A stretch of 64,000 nt of DNA, taken from NCBI GenBank assembly GCA_020848035.1, contig JADLAX010000095.1, positions 62,001 to 126,000 on the forward strand, read 5' to 3'. The stretch is from Anaerolineae bacterium (GTDB lineage Bacteria; Chloroflexota; Anaerolineae; Promineifilales; Promineifilaceae). The notes below the pieces were generated by a model. That model did not search any database. It saw only the letters and a list, made by a program, of their open reading frames with translations, and was not told where the DNA came from. A program made the position numbers and the translations under genes. Below are positions 62,384 to 64,000 of the stretch, one piece after another. Numbering within the stretch: the stretch's first letter is position 1; every line of letters begins with the position of its first letter.

Positions 62384-63886
62384 ATGGGCGTTATCAAATC
62401 CACCACACAATGGGCAAGAAGCCTCAAAGGGCAAATGGCCATCTCTTTTCTGTTGGTGACGCTCGTTTCTATTTTTATCTCAGAACTGGTTATCTTTGGT
62501 GGCATCCTATTCTCCCTGACCGGGGAAAATAGTTTAACACAGCGGGTTCAGCGAACAGCCACTGCCTATGCACAACAGCTGCCCGCTTACTTTGATGAAA
62601 CGGGCCAGTTTGCCACAGGCTTTTTCTCTAACACGCTGGAACCCGATCTGAATCCCGGCCAAATTACGTTTAATGCCAGTGGCATCGTCATCTCCTACAT
62701 TGATGGGATTAGTTCTGCTGGGGAAAAAGTAGCCGTGGGGCTGGTGCTCTCACCCGATTTTCAAATATTAGACAGCAGCTATCCGAGCCAATATCCTATT
62801 GGTGGGGATTTACGCCAGGTCTTGCCAGAAAGCGCCACCCTGCTTGCCGATGTCCAAAGGGATATTAGCAACGTTGCGCAGTTTGAAATGAGTGGGACAA
62901 CGTTTTTGCAAACGGCCGTTCCCATCTTTTCTAACACAAACAATGCACGACTGGGTTATGTGCACGTACACGCTCCCAATCTTCCCGCTGGCGCCAATCT
63001 CCTCTGGGGAACAGCCCTCCCCCTTCTCATCGGTGCCATGCTGCTGATGCTCCTAATTTTGCCCATTGGCTTGCTCTTTGGGCTGTTTGCCACTAGAGGC
63101 CCTATCAACCGGCTTGCCGCACTTACCGCTACCACACAGCGCTTTGCCCAAGGGGATTTCTCACAAAGGATTCCCATTAAACGGCAAGATGAACTGGGAA
63201 AATTAGAAAAACAGTTTAACGAAATGGCCGAACGCATTGTGGAAAGTATCGCGCGCGAAACCGAACTCATTGCGCAAAAGGGTGCTGCCGATGAGCGTGA
63301 GCGCATTTCGATGGAACTCCATGATTCACTTTCCCAGGACGTCTTTTCCCTGAACATGCTGGCCGGAGGTCTACAGGAAGCACTGCCAGATGAACATCCG
63401 ATCCAAACGCAAATCCGACTCCTGCAAAACACAATTGACCATATGATTCGCGAAATGCGCGCATTGATTATCGCCATGCGACCGTCTCTGCTGGAGGATC
63501 ACTCTTTTACTGACGCAATTCACTCTTACATCAACCATTACCATCGTCTAAACGTAAATATTTCGGCCCACGTAGAAGAAGGCTTGCAATTAGACCCCAT
63601 AAAGGAAAATGCGCTTTTCCGCATAGCCCAGGAATCCATCTCCAATGCTGTGCGCCATGCGGAAGCCAATAAAATTTTGCTATCATTGCGGTCAGTGGGG
63701 AGTAATATCATTTTGACCATCAAAGATGACGGCAAAGGGTTCAGCGTAGAAAAGGCTCATCCCGGTTTTGGACTGGAAACAATGAACGGCCGTGTGAAAG
63801 CCCTAAAAGGGTTGGTTCAGATCGATAGTTCTCCCCAAATGGGAACAATCGTTAAGGTGACAATTCCACATGACAGGAACTGCTGA
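62384..63886 (+). CDS. Sensor histidine kinase with HAMP and HisKA_3 (NarX/LiaS type)
   Basis: The 500-residue kinase has a first membrane helix at ~18-45, an extracellular sensor region to ~210 and a second helix (LLIGAMLLMLLILPIGLLFGL). A HAMP domain (RFAQGDFSQRIPIKRQDELGKLEKQFNEMAE) is followed by HisKA_3 with phosphoacceptor His313 in ERERISMELHDSLSQ. The HATPase has SISNAVRHA and DDGKGFS. It overlaps its response regulator by 17 bp. Adjacency to an ABC-2 exporter suggests control of export genes. Confidence 0.9.
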   Translation: MGVIKSTTQWARSLKGQMAISFLLVTLVSIFISELVIFGGILFSLTGENSLTQRVQRTATAYAQQLPAYFDETGQFATGFFSNTLEPDLNPGQITFNASGIVISYIDGISSAGEKVAVGLVLSPDFQILDSSYPSQYPIGGDLRQVLPESATLLADVQRDISNVAQFEMSGTTFLQTAVPIFSNTNNARLGYVHVHAPNLPAGANLLWGTALPLLIGAMLLMLLILPIGLLFGLFATRGPINRLAALTATTQRFAQGDFSQRIPIKRQDELGKLEKQFNEMAERIVESIARETELIAQKGAADERERISMELHDSLSQDVFSLNMLAGGLQEALPDEHPIQTQIRLLQNTIDHMIREMRALIIAMRPSLLEDHSFTDAIHSYINHYHRLNVNISAHVEEGLQLDPIKENALFRIAQESISNAVRHAEANKILLSLRSVGSNIILTIKDDGKGFSVEKAHPGFGLETMNGRVKALKGLVQIDSSPQMGTIVKVTIPHDRNC

Positions 63887-64000
63887 CAAAATTACTGTTC
63901 TCATCGTCGATGATCATTTGGTTGTCCGGCAAGGCATTCGCTTTTTGCTAGAGCAAATGGAAGACATCGACATCATTGGCGAAGCCAGCAACGGGCAGCA
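63870..64000 (+). CDS. LuxR/NarL-type response regulator, N-terminus (partial)
   Basis: ATG 63870 overlaps the kinase 3' end, and 43 codons are present before the window ends. ITVLIVDDHLVVRQGIRFLL is the NarL-family receiver start (acidic pair DD), followed by DIDIIGEASNGQ. The HTH output domain lies outside the window. Confidence 0.88.
   Translation, partial: MTGTADKITVLIVDDHLVVRQGIRFLLEQMEDIDIIGEASNGQ

Overview
The window is a G+C-rich bacterial chromosome segment with housekeeping genes. No rRNA, tRNA, CRISPR array or intact insertion sequence was seen. It most resembles Chloroflexota (Anaerolineae and relatives). This is inferred from style: lipoproteins with Pro/Thr/Glu linkers, ECF sigma/DUF5667 pairs, STAND-TPR proteins, a GlyA-GcvT fusion and many small cassettes. 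No marker gene proves the phylum.

Layout. 0-8 kb: start of mtnA, an RHH/T2SSF-like pair, a STAND-TPR ATPase, a secreted protein, a candidate structured RNA, aroQ and an orphan histidine kinase. 8-16 kb: metA-metY, a LysE/RhtB exporter, an AviRa-like rRNA methyltransferase, pyrC-pyrB and an MFS transporter. 16-27 kb: a PA14/SH3 secreted protein, a lipoprotein hydrolase, a glycosyltransferase, the small subunit of methylmalonyl-CoA mutase, and a TVP38 protein beside a MerA-like flavoprotein. 27-36 kb: a cluster matching E. coli ynjBCD and ynjF (ABC importer plus CDP-alcohol phosphatidyltransferase). Into it are inserted a flavin-halogenase-like enzyme and two tandem membrane proteins, and it is followed by a peroxiredoxin-like gene with an in-frame TGA (candidate selenoprotein). 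36-43 kb: aldo/keto reductase, a GxxExxY gene inside a 19-bp inverted repeat, mutB with a duplicated 3' end around a nucleotidyltransferase cassette, and an ECF sigma/DUF5667 operon. 43-54 kb: MFS transporter, MscS-CNB channel, hicBA, GlyA-GcvT fusion, a phosphoribosyltransferase, SRP RNA, and a YabE-like protein with rsmA and adenosine deaminase. 55-64 kb: glycosyltransferase, small lipoprotein, deoxynucleoside kinase, GNAT, a gene-poor stretch of hairpins, an ABC-2 exporter, and a histidine kinase/response regulator pair cut by the window end.

Two global signals stand out. First, the palindromic octamer ACGGCCGT occurs about 105 times by hand count, roughly once per 600 bp. It lies in and between genes, in all three reading frames, and resembles the cyanobacterial HIP1 element in behaviour but not in sequence. 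Second, intergenic spaces are filled with long inverted repeats belonging to about a dozen sequence families, several of them recurring in the window. Some sit immediately upstream of start codons and a few have become coding N-termini.
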